Positions 24,948 through 32,720 of a stretch of 34,277 bases of DNA are shown in pieces (position 1 is the stretch's first letter; each line of letters begins with the position of its first letter). The notes under the pieces are model-generated. The model was not told the origin of the DNA. It made no database searches and saw only the letters and a program-made list of their open reading frames with translations. Source of the stretch: JAUWQU01 sp964605095 (lineage in GTDB: Bacteria; Planctomycetota; Phycisphaerae; SM23-33); contig CAZSBS010000010.1 of the NCBI GenBank assembly GCA_964605095.1, positions 1 to 34,277 on the forward strand. Reading direction: 5' to 3'. The position numbers were made by a program, and so were the translations under genes.

Positions 24948-25883
24948 CTACCTCGGCGCGGGCGTGGACTGGAGGATCTGCCGGAAGATCGCATCAGCCT
25001 GGCCAATGCCGTCGCCTGCAATGCCCTGCGCGACGATCCGGTGGGCGCAGACAGCCGCCGCGAGGCACTTGACGTCGTCCGGCACGACGTAGTCCCGCCC
25101 GGCCAGCAGCGCCGATGCCCGCGAGGCTTCCGCAAGGGCCAGCGTGCCGCGGGGCGACAGGCCGATCACCAGGTCCGTGCGTTTGCGTGTCGCCTCGGCA
25201 ATCGAGAGGATATATTCCGTTATGGCGTCGTCCATTTTCACGGCCGCGACGAGTTCCTGAAGCGCCAGCAGCTCCTCGACGCTCATCACGGCCGGCAGGT
25301 CCGCCAGGCGTGTCTGGGCAGGTTGGAGGCGGAGGATGTCGCGTTCGGTCTGGCGGTCGGGGTAGCCGATGCGCACGCGGATCATGAACCGGTCGAGTTG
25401 GTTTTCCGGCAGGAAGTACGTTCCCTCGAAGTCGTACGGGTTCTGCGTCGCCAGGACCATGAAGGGCGGGCCGAGGCTGTAGGTCTTGCCGTCGATGCTG
25501 ACCTGCGACTCGTTCATCGCCTCGAGCAGGGCGCTTTGTGTGCGCGGCGTGGTGCGGTTGATCTCATCGGCCAGGATGAGCTGCGCGAAGATCGGCCCGC
25601 GTTTGAAGATGAACTCGCCCCGCGTCTGGTCGTACACGCTGACGCCGAGCACGTCGCTCGGCAGCAGGTCCGGCGTGAGCTGGATTCGGCTGAAGGTGCA
25701 GTCTATGCTCCGGGCGATGGCCCGCGAGAGGATGGTCTTTCCGACGCCCGGCACATCCTCAAGCAGCACGTGCCCCTTAGCCAGCAGCGCCACCAGCACC
25801 TGCCGCACCGGCTCGCTCTTGCCGAACATGACCATTTCTATGTTCCGCCTAAGCGACTCAAGCTTGCCTGTCAGGTCCATCAT
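24948..25883 (-). CDS. MoxR-family AAA+ ATPase
   Basis: A 311-residue AAA+ ATPase. Walker A is GVGKT at residues 46-50 (VPGVGKT) and Walker B is LILADE with D106-E107, followed by the sensor region LATQNPYDFEG and an arginine-rich stretch before the C-terminal lid. Length and motif order fit the MoxR group. MoxR ATPases act as chaperones for vWA/DUF58 partners, and such a partner is encoded next along with a transglutaminase-like protein. The ATG at 25883 begins MMDLTGKLESL. A second ATG directly follows. A TATAAT box lies about 75 bp upstream. It is divergent from ribE. Confidence 0.93.
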   Translation of the reverse strand: MMDLTGKLESLRRNIEMVMFGKSEPVRQVLVALLAKGHVLLEDVPGVGKTILSRAIARSIDCTFSRIQLTPDLLPSDVLGVSVYDQTRGEFIFKRGPIFAQLILADEINRTTPRTQSALLEAMNESQVSIDGKTYSLGPPFMVLATQNPYDFEGTYFLPENQLDRFMIRVRIGYPDRQTERDILRLQPAQTRLADLPAVMSVEELLALQELVAAVKMDDAITEYILSIAEATRKRTDLVIGLSPRGTLALAEASRASALLAGRDYVVPDDVKCLAAAVCAHRIVAQGIAGDGIGQADAIFRQILQSTPAPR

Positions 25884-25955
25884 GTTTTAGAAGAACTCCC
25901 AAAAACTCCCGCAAACCCGCAAGAACACCAGCAGGGGTAAAACACACGCCCCCGC

Positions 25956-25961
25956 ATTATA
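25956..25961 (-). promoter_or_regulatory. Candidate -10 box for the moxR unit
   Basis: On the minus strand these bases read TATAAT, a perfect -10 hexamer, in the moxR-ribE divergent spacer, 72 bp before the moxR ATG. A matching -35 box is poor: the nearest TTGTGT would sit 20 bp upstream. No flavin riboswitch-like sequence was seen in this spacer. Confidence 0.4.
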
Positions 25962-26045
25962 ACACGCTTGGTGGCTCGAAGACACAACCCGCGAGGAAGG
26001 GTACGATCTTGCCCCAGGCGCCCGAGTCGTCTAACATTGTCAGGC

Positions 26046-26717
26046 ATGTTCACCGGGATCATTCAATATGTCGGGGCCGTCCGGGCCGTGCGGACTGTCG
26101 GCAAGGGGCGGCGGATGACGGTCGATGTCGGCCCGCTGGCCGAGGGGCTGGCCCTTGGTGACAGCATGTCCGTCAGCGGGGCGTGCCTGACGGCCTGCCG
26201 GATCGAAGGCGCGGCCGTGGAGTTCGACCTGGCGGCTGAGACCGTCTCGCGAACCACTCTCGGCGATATTCGTACCGGGGCGAAGGTGAACCTGGAACGC
26301 GCCCTGCGCTTTGGTGCGGGGCTGGATGGACACCTCGTCCAGGGCCACGTCGACGGCGTCGGCGAGGTCCGCCGGATCGACCGCGGGCCAGATCAGTGGA
26401 CGGTCGAGTTTTCCGCACCCGGCAACCTGGCCGACGAGATGGTCGAGAAGGGCTCGGTGGCGGTCTGCGGCGTGTCGCTCACAGTCACGGCCGTCGCGGA
26501 CGGGTTCTTCAGCGTGGCGCTGATTCCCACAACATGGACGGCGACCACATTTGCCGACATGTCCGTCGGCTCGAAGGTCAACATCGAGACCGACGTGATC
26601 GGCAAGTACGTCCGGCGGTACCTGCGTCAGATCGCCGGCGGGGGCGGCGAAGATGGCCGGCCGGGCAGGGCGGGCGGGCTGTCGCTGGAGAAACTCCGCG
26701 ATGCGGGGTTTATGTGA
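26046..26717 (+). CDS. ribE: Riboflavin synthase alpha subunit
   Basis: A 223-residue cytoplasmic enzyme that dismutates two 6,7-dimethyl-8-ribityllumazine molecules into riboflavin and a pyrimidinedione. It shows the two homologous lumazine-binding barrels of the family: the first from MFTGIIQYVGAV to about residue 96, the second from GLDGHLVQGHVDGVGEV onward. NIETDVIGKYVRRYL marks the usual C-terminal helix. The frame is open from 25968, but the family invariably starts MFTGI, so ATG 26046 is chosen. No other rib gene is adjacent, so it is a lone ribE here. Its downstream end adjoins a large block of repeat DNA. Confidence 0.95.
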   Translation: MFTGIIQYVGAVRAVRTVGKGRRMTVDVGPLAEGLALGDSMSVSGACLTACRIEGAAVEFDLAAETVSRTTLGDIRTGAKVNLERALRFGAGLDGHLVQGHVDGVGEVRRIDRGPDQWTVEFSAPGNLADEMVEKGSVAVCGVSLTVTAVADGFFSVALIPTTWTATTFADMSVGSKVNIETDVIGKYVRRYLRQIAGGGGEDGRPGRAGGLSLEKLRDAGFM

Positions 26718-26768
26718 GAGCGTGGCATGGGCATCCCCGCAGGGGTCCTTCGGACTTGCCCATGAGTC

Positions 26769-26789
26769 CCACGGGCGTCTCGCCCGTGG
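26769..26789. repeat. Hairpin CCACGGGCG / CGCCCGTGG downstream of ribE
   Basis: A perfect 9-bp stem with a TCT loop lies 52 bp after the ribE stop. No T tract follows, so it is more likely part of the repeat block than a terminator, though it could fold in the ribE transcript. It opens a 391-bp gene-free stretch (26718-27108). The rest of that stretch is the long inverted repeat at 26846-27062 plus short GC-rich hairpins such as CCCCGCAGGGG. Confidence 0.7.
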
Positions 26790-26845
26790 TTGTTGGGCGT
26801 GCCTCCGCTGCGTGAGTTGCCGAAGCTCGAAAGTGTGTCGGCGAA

Positions 26846-27062
26846 GCGCGAGCCTTTGGAGTGCGGCGTCAGCCCCAACGGGGCGCCGTCGCCGCTTTCG
26901 CTCGGCAGCGGAAGAGACGTTACGAACTCCACGAACGCATTGGGCACTGAGGGATGTCGCCATGGTTTTGGGCCTGCGAAGACCCAATGGGCCGGCGGGC
27001 AAAAGCGGCGACGGCGCCCCGATGTACATCGGGCCTGACGCCGCACTCCAAAGGCTCGCGCG
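26846..27062. repeat. Long terminal-inverted-repeat element (MITE-like)
   Basis: The outer arms 26846-26872 and about 27036-27062 are reverse complements (GCGAGCCTTTGGAGTGCGGC in the left arm). The inner arms GGGGCGCCGTCGCCGCTTT (from 26879) and AAAAGCGGCGACGGCGCCCC (27001-27020) continue the pairing after a short asymmetric bulge, giving ~55-60 bp of imperfect pairing around a ~95-bp centre. The centre has a short inner repeat (CATTGGG/CCCAATG). An open frame on the minus strand runs through it, but its sequence merely follows the palindrome, so no gene is called. The architecture resembles a miniature inverted-repeat transposable element. No target-site duplication was confirmed. Confidence 0.8.
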
Positions 27063-27108
27063 TTGTCGCGGCGTTTGTCACAGGTTCACAGGTTCAAGGT
27101 AGTTGGCG

Positions 27109-27453
27109 ATGGAAGAGTCTGGACAATCACGACATCACGACGGCGGCGAACATGCCGGGCACCCCGATCATTTCGAGCACGCGCCGCTCTTGTGCCACCG
27201 ATGCGGGGCCATGCTCGTGCCCGGCAAGGGCGACTTCTACGTGGTCCGAATCGAGGCATTTGCCGACCCAACCCCGCCGAACCTTCTTTCCGACGAATAC
27301 GCCGACATCGACCCCTCGGCCGAGATCGACCGCCTCATCGAACTGATGCGGCACATGAGCGAGCAGGAACTCATGGACCAGGTCTACCGAAGAATGACAA
27401 TCCACATGTGCAGAAAATGCTACCTGCCGTGGATCGAGAACCCGTCGGGGTAG
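27109..27453 (+). CDS. Small protein with two CxxC motifs, unknown function
   Basis: A 114-residue protein with a His-rich N-terminus and two cysteine pairs, CHRC at residues 29-32 and CRKC at 101-104. These could bind one zinc ion as a split zinc-ribbon. The middle is acidic and helical. I do not recognise a named family. ATG 27109 is chosen because AAGGT at 27096-27100 sits eight bases upstream. A TTG at 27103 is in frame. It follows the repeat block after ribE and is convergent with the gene ending at 27529. The cysteine arrangement makes coding likely despite the short length. Confidence 0.75.
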   Translation: MEESGQSRHHDGGEHAGHPDHFEHAPLLCHRCGAMLVPGKGDFYVVRIEAFADPTPPNLLSDEYADIDPSAEIDRLIELMRHMSEQELMDQVYRRMTIHMCRKCYLPWIENPSG

Positions 27454-27490
27454 TCCGGCGATTAACGCACGGCAGAGAAACAGCCCGGAC

Positions 27491-27512
27491 ATGCTTCCGT
27501 CTGCGGAAGCAT
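27491..27512. terminator. Hairpin between convergent genes
   Basis: ATGCTTCCG and CGGAAGCAT form a perfect 9-bp stem with a TCTG loop, midway between two convergent stop codons (27453 and 27529). There is no T tract on either side, so function as a bidirectional terminator is only a suggestion from its position. Confidence 0.4.
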
Positions 27513-27528
27513 GGCACTGGCCTTCTTA

Positions 27529-28185
27529 TCAATGGGGCTTGAACCATTCGGGGCGGTGCTCGAAGTGGGGCACGTCGATCTCGAAATCATCGGCGATGAT
27601 GTAGTCAGAGCGGTCGATAAGGAACAAGATCGGCGTGGCCCGCGGCTTCGGTTTTGGTGAAACAAATGTGGCTACACCCAGGTCTGCCAGCACCTTCTCC
27701 ACCACGTTGAAAAGCGTGTAAGGAAACGTCCCCAGGCAGAATGGGGCCTCGTATGGAGCCAACGGATCGACGTACGAATAAATGTCCTCTTTGGGAACGT
27801 CAGGCAACGCTTGGCGGATGCTTTCGACGACCTTTGCCAGCGGGGGGTCGCTGTTGCAGAATATCTGGCCCCTGTCCTCGTAAGGCCAGAGCAACGGGTG
27901 CGTGTCAAGGAATGCCCAGTCGACGACCTGCTCCCGATCAGTCAATTTGAATTGCACGAGCCCTTTCGGGTATACAGTGACCGGCTTGCCGCCATCTACG
28001 TCGCGGGAGAATCCCCACGGTTTACCCGTTTCTCTCGCATCGATGTAAGCCGGATGCTCCCACCATGGATAGACGGACACAGTGTACCTGGGAGTCTCGC
28101 CGTCAAAGCCAAGCGTGCATGAAACAAAATCGGCGTCGATGTGCGTAAAACGGTCCTGAACTTCCCTGAAGTTGACTATGGCCAT
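27529..28185 (-). CDS. Unrecognised 218-residue soluble protein
   Basis: A 218-residue protein without signal peptide or membrane segment and rich in aromatic residues (many Trp, Tyr, Phe and Pro). I recognise no family. Stretches such as YTVSVYPWWEHPAY and VQFKLTDREQVVDWAFLDTHPLLWPYED suggest a compact alpha/beta protein. A strong ribosome site (AAGGAGA) lies eight bases before ATG 28185, so the start is secure. Codon use looks less GC-biased than in flanking genes. It lies just downstream of a toxin-antitoxin pair on the same strand, which fits an accessory islet. An immunity or small-molecule-binding role would be guesswork. Confidence 0.75.
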   Translation of the reverse strand: MAIVNFREVQDRFTHIDADFVSCTLGFDGETPRYTVSVYPWWEHPAYIDARETGKPWGFSRDVDGGKPVTVYPKGLVQFKLTDREQVVDWAFLDTHPLLWPYEDRGQIFCNSDPPLAKVVESIRQALPDVPKEDIYSYVDPLAPYEAPFCLGTFPYTLFNVVEKVLADLGVATFVSPKPKPRATPILFLIDRSDYIIADDFEIDVPHFEHRPEWFKPH

Positions 28186-28286
28186 CTCTACGGTCTCCTT
28201 ATATCAACCCCGAATGGGCCGGTGGCATGGTTTCCAAGACCACCTCTCGTGGTGCCACGCTTGGCGTCCGGGGAAGCATGTCCGGC

Positions 28287-28694
28287 CTATCGGATGACCA
28301 CGATCTTGAAAGGCCACTTGAGCTTGTTCCATGCCCTCTCGGCCGTGATGACCACAGGGGTGGCCTTGGTTCGCATTACCTGTTCGGCAAGGGCAAGGCA
28401 GGCGCGATCTCCGAGCGAGGCACCGATGGGTTTGGTCCGGACCAGCAATGATGCTGTCATGGCGGCCTGTTCCGCGTCGAAGTCTATGATCTTCAGTCCC
28501 AGACCCTTGATGGCATCCTGAGCGTCTTGAAGCGGTATACCCTTTTGGCAAAGCTTGCCGATAACTTCACACATGTTCACCGTGCTCAACCAGCAGGGGC
28601 CTGCATCAAGTGCCGCTTCAATACGGTCCTGCCCCTTCTCTTCCTGGAGATAGGCCAAGACCGCCGAAGCATCAAGAATGTTGACGCTACTCAT
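28287..28694 (-). CDS. vapC: PIN-domain ribonuclease toxin, VapC type
   Basis: A 135-residue PIN-domain protein. Acidic residues at the expected metal-binding sites are D8 (ILDASAVLAYL), E43 (NMCEVIGKL) and D96 (LGDRACLALA). The fourth site, usually Asp in a TAD-like motif, reads TAE here (E119). VapC toxins cut specific RNAs, often tRNA or 23S rRNA, when not held by their antitoxin. The start ATG overlaps the end of the AbrB-like gene by eight bases, the usual antitoxin-toxin coupling. Length matches VapC. The target RNA cannot be inferred. About 100 bp of non-coding, partly inverted-repeat sequence separate it from the next gene. Confidence 0.9.
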   Translation of the reverse strand: MSSVNILDASAVLAYLQEEKGQDRIEAALDAGPCWLSTVNMCEVIGKLCQKGIPLQDAQDAIKGLGLKIIDFDAEQAAMTASLLVRTKPIGASLGDRACLALAEQVMRTKATPVVITAERAWNKLKWPFKIVVIR

Positions 28695-28944
28695 TCTCAG
28701 CTTCTTTCTTGCGCTCGGCCATCAATTGCTTGCTGAGGCTCACGCCGGGCTTAATGTATCGGCGAACCAGTTGCCGGGCTCGGCGGCGTGCGGCCTTGGC
28801 GTTCATGATGGTCGCGTGGTCGTCTTCGACGGTCATGACCAGATCCGAGCCGACTTCCATGCCGAGGCGCTCGCGGACCTCGGCCGGGATCACGATGCGT
28901 CCGCCATCGGCGACTCGAAGGTTTGTGCGAAATTCAGGCTTCAT
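28687..28944 (-). CDS. vapB: AbrB/SpoVT-type antitoxin, VapB-like
   Basis: An 85-residue protein with an N-terminal swapped-hairpin AbrB-like DNA-binding domain (about residues 6-48, including GRIVIPAEVRERLGMEVGSDL) and a basic C-terminal helix ending in a charged tail that would wrap the toxin. It should neutralise the VapC-like toxin and repress the pair. ATG 28944 is chosen over an upstream in-frame ATG at 28986 because GGAG lies a few bases before it and the domain starts right after. The upstream ATG also falls inside the operator palindrome. The gene overlaps vapC by eight bases. Confidence 0.9.
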   Translation of the reverse strand: MKPEFRTNLRVADGGRIVIPAEVRERLGMEVGSDLVMTVEDDHATIMNAKAARRRARQLVRRYIKPGVSLSKQLMAERKKEAENE

Positions 28945-28960
28945 GGCATACTCCTCAGTA

Positions 28961-28996
28961 TTGGCATGTATTGCTGCATGTGCCAATTAAATTATA
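28961..28996 (-). promoter_or_regulatory. Promoter and candidate operator of the vapBC-like pair
   Basis: On the minus strand a perfect TATAAT (28991-28996) is preceded, 16 bp further upstream, by TTGCAT, a weak -35. Just downstream of the -10, over the likely transcription start, TTGGCA (28961-28966) and TGCCAA (28981-28986) form a 26-bp interrupted palindrome. VapB-type antitoxins commonly bind such palindromes to repress their own operon. Confidence 0.65.
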
Positions 28997-29035
28997 CGAT
29001 GGCAGGATAATGATGCAATGGCAAAACGATAATTC

Positions 29036-31162
29036 TCACACCAAACCCGAATGTCGCAGCAGGGCATCGGGCTGCGGTTCCCGGCCGCGGAAGTCCTTGA
29101 ATACCTCCATCGGGTGCCTGCTGCCGCCAAGGGCGAGCACCGTGTCGCGGAAGCGCCGGCCAAGCTTGCGCACGGCGGCCTCGTCGTGCAGGCCCGCCTC
29201 CTCGAATGCGCCGAACGCATCGGCGCTTAGCACGGCCGCCCACTTGTAGCTGTAATACCCGGCCGAGTATCCGCCGGCGAAGATGTGCGAGAAGCTGCAC
29301 AGGAAGCGGTCCTCCGGCAGGGGGGGCATCACGAGCGTGGCATCCGCGATGCGGCGCTGCACGTCCAGCGGCGACTCCTGGCCGGCGGGGTCCCAGCGGT
29401 GGTAGAGCTCCAGGTCGATCATGCTGAAGGTAACCTGGCGCAGCGTGGCTGAGCCCTCGCGGAAGCTGCGGGCGGCGATGAGGCTGTCGATCATCTCGTC
29501 CGGCAGCGGCTCGTTGGTCTGCCAGTGCCTGGCCAGGCCGCGAAGCGTCGGGCGGTCGTAGCACCAGTTTTCCATGAACTGGCTGGCAAGCTCGACGGCG
29601 TCCCACTCGATGTTGTTGATTCCCGCGGCCAGGCCGCAATCCACGGTGGTCAGCATGTGCTGAAGGGCGTGCCCGAACTCGTGGAAGAGCGTCAGCATCT
29701 CGTCGAAGCTCATCAGGGACGGCTTGTCGGCCGAAGGCGGGGTCTGGTTGCAGCACATGTACGCAACGGGCAATCGGACGGCCCGGCCCGGCGCGGCACA
29801 AGCGGCGCTTCGTCCGTAGAGGCTGTCCATCCAGGCCCCGCCGCGTTTCTCGGCCGGGCGGCTGTAGGGGTCCAGATAGAACGACGCGATCTGCTCGCCT
29901 GCGCCGTTGGCGACGCGGAAGAACCGCACATCCTTGTGCCATACCGGCGCCTGGCCGTCGGCGGCGGTCACGCGGATGTCGAAGAGCCGCTCAGCCAGGC
30001 CGAACAGTCCGTCGAGCACGCCCGGCAGCGGGAAGTAAGGGCGGAGCTGCTCGTCTGTGAGTCGGAATTTCTTTTCCCGCAGTCGCTCGGCCCAGAATGC
30101 GACGTCCCAGTTCTGCAGGCTCTCAGCCTCGGCCGCGCCTGCCTGCCGCGCGAGGTCGTGTAGGTCCTGGAGATCCCGCTGAGCGGCGGGGCGGGCAGCT
30201 TCGCGGAGCCGGTCAAGCAACTTCTCGACGGCGGCCACGTCGGGCGCCATCCGCCGCGTCAGGCTCATATCCGCGTAGGTTTTATAGCCGAGCATGTTGG
30301 CCTTCTCGCGCGACAGTTCCAGCGATTGGCGGATGATCGGCATGTTGTCGAGCGGCCCGGCCGAGGCGCGGGTTATGAAGGCGCGGTAGAGTGTTTCTCG
30401 CAGGTCGCGCCGCATGGCGTGCTGCATGAACGGGATGAAACTCGGCCCGTCGAGCGTTATGACCCACGGCCCGGCCTCTGGGGTGGCGCCATCGTTACCG
30501 GCGGCGCGGGCAGCCTCGGTGGCAAGCTGGCGCGCGGTGGCGGGCAGGCCTGCAATTTCGTCGGGGTGCTTCAGCGTCAGGGAAAACGCCTTGGTGGTGT
30601 CCAGGACGTTGTTCTGGAACCGCGTGCCAAGGTCGGCCAGTTCCTTGGAGATGGCCAGGAACCGCTCGCGGGCGGGACCGTCCAACTCCACTCCTGACAA
30701 GCGTGCATCTCGCACGGCCGAGTCCAGCACGCGGCGGCGGGCGCCGTCGAAGCCGGCGAATTCCTCGCTGCCCTGCAAACCGACGTAGCCCTCGAACAGC
30801 CCGCGGCTCTGGCCCAGTCGGTGGAGGAACTGCACGACATTCGGCTGGGCGCGCTGGTATGCCTCGCGAAGCGGCACGCCGTTTCGCACGGCGTTGAGGT
30901 GCCCGGCCACGCCCCAGACGTGCTCGACGCGGTCGCCCAACCGCTCCAGCGGGGCCATGAGGTCGTCCCACTTCGTTGCCCCGTCGGCCTCGAGGGCGGA
31001 CAGTTCCGCATCCGCCCGCGCCAGCACGTCGTCAACCGCCGGCTCGACGTGCCGCGGCTCGATGCGCCCGAAGTCCGGGAACTTCGTCCACTCAAGCAGC
31101 GGGTTTGTTTCGGCGCCGGCGGTTCCGGCGGGATGGTTCGTCGTTTCGGCAGTATCGGTCAT
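29036..31162 (-). CDS. M3-family zinc oligopeptidase (oligopeptidase A-like)
   Basis: A 708-residue cytoplasmic thimet-type metallopeptidase that cleaves short peptides. The zinc motif HEFGH is at residues 494-498 and the third ligand is probably E524 in DAVELASQF. The GGAW stretch upstream and the YY-rich region (GYSAGYYSYKWA) downstream are typical of the family. Length agrees with oligopeptidase A and Dcp-type enzymes. There is no signal peptide. ATG 31162 is favoured over ATG 31219 because GGAG lies seven bases before it, and the extra N-terminal residues are low in conserved character. It is divergent from the Gfo/Idh/MocA gene. Dcp (dipeptidyl carboxypeptidase) is the alternative within M3. 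Confidence 0.93.
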   Translation of the reverse strand: MTDTAETTNHPAGTAGAETNPLLEWTKFPDFGRIEPRHVEPAVDDVLARADAELSALEADGATKWDDLMAPLERLGDRVEHVWGVAGHLNAVRNGVPLREAYQRAQPNVVQFLHRLGQSRGLFEGYVGLQGSEEFAGFDGARRRVLDSAVRDARLSGVELDGPARERFLAISKELADLGTRFQNNVLDTTKAFSLTLKHPDEIAGLPATARQLATEAARAAGNDGATPEAGPWVITLDGPSFIPFMQHAMRRDLRETLYRAFITRASAGPLDNMPIIRQSLELSREKANMLGYKTYADMSLTRRMAPDVAAVEKLLDRLREAARPAAQRDLQDLHDLARQAGAAEAESLQNWDVAFWAERLREKKFRLTDEQLRPYFPLPGVLDGLFGLAERLFDIRVTAADGQAPVWHKDVRFFRVANGAGEQIASFYLDPYSRPAEKRGGAWMDSLYGRSAACAAPGRAVRLPVAYMCCNQTPPSADKPSLMSFDEMLTLFHEFGHALQHMLTTVDCGLAAGINNIEWDAVELASQFMENWCYDRPTLRGLARHWQTNEPLPDEMIDSLIAARSFREGSATLRQVTFSMIDLELYHRWDPAGQESPLDVQRRIADATLVMPPLPEDRFLCSFSHIFAGGYSAGYYSYKWAAVLSADAFGAFEEAGLHDEAAVRKLGRRFRDTVLALGGSRHPMEVFKDFRGREPQPDALLRHSGLV

Positions 31163-31277
31163 CGGCAACTCCGGTACGAATGTCGTGGGCGAGTGATGTT
31201 TTTTGTCATCAGTCGTCATCAGTCGGGCGGGGACATCATAGACGGCTGGGCCATTGGAGGAAAGGTGTCACCAGATC

Positions 31278-31303
31278 CAATTGTGCCGGTCAATTGTACC
31301 GGT
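31278..31303. repeat. Two tandem 13-bp repeats CAATTGT(G/A)CCGGT in a divergent spacer
   Basis: CAATTGTGCCGGT (31278-31290) is followed directly by CAATTGTACCGGT (31291-31303), 12 of 13 identical, each containing the palindrome CAATTG. They lie between the divergent M3 peptidase and oxidoreductase genes, about 110 bp from each start, where regulator sites are common. The rest of the 249-bp spacer shows nothing I can name. Confidence 0.55.
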
Positions 31304-31411
31304 CGGGCCTTGCCAACCGGCCGGCTTTGTGGTTGAATTCCCGCGTTTGAAGCTTTTGCAGGGCCGGCTAGGGCTCTGTCACTCGTGATTGGATTGATAG
31401 GAACATCCGCA

Positions 31412-32494
31412 ATGGCAAGCAGTCGGAAGAAACTCAAGGTCGGGATTATCGGCGTGGGCGGCATCTCGGGCATGCACCACAGTGGCTACTCCAAGTGCGA
31501 GGACGCCGAGCTGTGGGCGATCTGCGACATCAAGCCTGACGTGCTCAAGGCAAAGTCCGAGAAGTATGGCGTCCCGGCCGAGCGGTGCTTCCTCGACCAT
31601 CGCGACTTGCTCAAGCTCAAGGAGGTCGAGGCCGTCAGCGTCTGCACGCCGAACAAGTCGCACTGCGAGATCACGGTCAACTCCCTCAAGGCCGGCAAGC
31701 ACGTGCTGTGTGAGAAACCCATAGCCATGGACGCCCGTCAGGGCCAGAAGATGGTGGACGCGGCCAAGAAGGCCAAGCGGATCCTCCAGATCGGCCTGAT
31801 GAACCGGTTCCGCACGGACGCCAACTACGTCAAGGGCCTGGTGGACGACGGCACGTTGGGCGATATCTACTACGCTCGGTGCAAGGCGGTTCGTCGTCGC
31901 GGCGTGCCGAGTTGGGGCGTTTTCGGGCAGCTCGAGGAGAACGGCGGCGGCGCGCTGCTGGACATCGGCGTTCACATGATCGATCTCACGTGGTACGTGA
32001 TGGGCAAGCCCCGGCCGGTGTCGGTCAGCGGGCAGACTTGCCGCACCATCGGCAACACGCCGGGCCATTGGGGCATGTTCGGCAAGTGGGACCACAAGAC
32101 GTACACCGTCGAGGATTTCACCAGCGGGTACGTGCGGTTCGCCAACGGCGCGACGATGGCAATCGAGTGCAGTTTCGTCGCCAACCTCGACGCCGACTGC
32201 GAGAACTTCCACATCGTCGGCACCAAGGGCGGCGCGGGCGTAGACCCGCTGAACCTCCAGTTGGAAGTCGGCGGGCACATCTGCGACGCCACGCCTCACG
32301 ACATGTTCAGCGTCGATCTGCACGGTAACCCCAGCAGGCTGGGCTGCCACGAACTGGAGGTCATGCACTTCGTCGATTGCATCCTGCACGGCAAGCCCAC
32401 CCGCGTGCCCGGCCACGAGATCGTATGGGTGCAGAAGATCATCGACGGCATCTATCAGTCCGCCAAGGCGGGCAAGGAAGTGGCAATTCGTTAG
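31412..32494 (+). CDS. Gfo/Idh/MocA-family NAD(P)-dependent oxidoreductase
   Basis: A 360-residue oxidoreductase. The N-terminal Rossmann domain has GVGGIS at about residues 14-19, then the conserved EKP at 101-103, whose lysine is catalytic, and GGGALLDIGVHMID at 178-191 containing the Asp and His usually found in the active site. Family members oxidise or reduce sugars, inositols and related compounds; the substrate is not evident. ATG 31412 is chosen over an in-frame GTG at 31385 because AGGA lies nine bases upstream and the fold begins shortly after. No signal peptide or Tat motif is present, so it should be cytoplasmic, unlike many exported planctomycete relatives. It is followed by a strong hairpin. 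Confidence 0.93.
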   Translation: MASSRKKLKVGIIGVGGISGMHHSGYSKCEDAELWAICDIKPDVLKAKSEKYGVPAERCFLDHRDLLKLKEVEAVSVCTPNKSHCEITVNSLKAGKHVLCEKPIAMDARQGQKMVDAAKKAKRILQIGLMNRFRTDANYVKGLVDDGTLGDIYYARCKAVRRRGVPSWGVFGQLEENGGGALLDIGVHMIDLTWYVMGKPRPVSVSGQTCRTIGNTPGHWGMFGKWDHKTYTVEDFTSGYVRFANGATMAIECSFVANLDADCENFHIVGTKGGAGVDPLNLQLEVGGHICDATPHDMFSVDLHGNPSRLGCHELEVMHFVDCILHGKPTRVPGHEIVWVQKIIDGIYQSAKAGKEVAIR

Positions 32495-32521
32495 CAGACC
32501 AAGGCGCGACCCGCGTTACTG

Positions 32522-32556
32522 CCTTGTCGGGGAATCCCTGGGTGTCCCCGACAAGG
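32522..32556. terminator. Hairpin after the oxidoreductase gene
   Basis: CCTTGTCGGGG (32522-32532) and CCCCGACAAGG (32546-32556) form a perfect 11-bp stem with a 13-nt loop, 27 bp after the stop codon. No T run follows, so termination is suggested by position and stability only. Confidence 0.5.
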
Positions 32557-32668
32557 GGAATCATCATTGTGCAAGACTTTCCATAACTGCTCTGGCATCG
32601 CAAAGTCATTTCCCTTGGCAGCCGGGGCGGTGTAGTATTGAGCGGATAGGATTGCGTGTGGCCGCGCA

Positions 32669-32683
32669 GCGGAAAGTTTCCGC
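32669..32683. promoter_or_regulatory. Palindrome GCGGAAAGTTTCCGC upstream of yceH
   Basis: A perfect 15-bp palindrome with a single central base, 37 bp before the yceH start. It is a possible regulator-binding site. No convincing -10/-35 pair was found around it. Confidence 0.35.
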
Positions 32684-32720
32684 ATTCGGCGCCGCGCACT
32701 TCCGCGAGGATTGATCGACC

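Noticed and set aside
25884..26045. FMN riboswitch before ribE
   Set aside because: The spacer lacks recognisable RFN-element conserved blocks and is short.
26627..27046. Minus-strand open frame of 139 codons through the ribE end and the repeat block
   Set aside because: It follows the long inverted repeat and overlaps the secure ribE frame. It probably recurs wherever the repeat does.
28204..28551. 115-codon minus-strand open frame overlapping vapC
   Set aside because: It lies in another frame of the toxin gene, which has the PIN-domain acidic residues.
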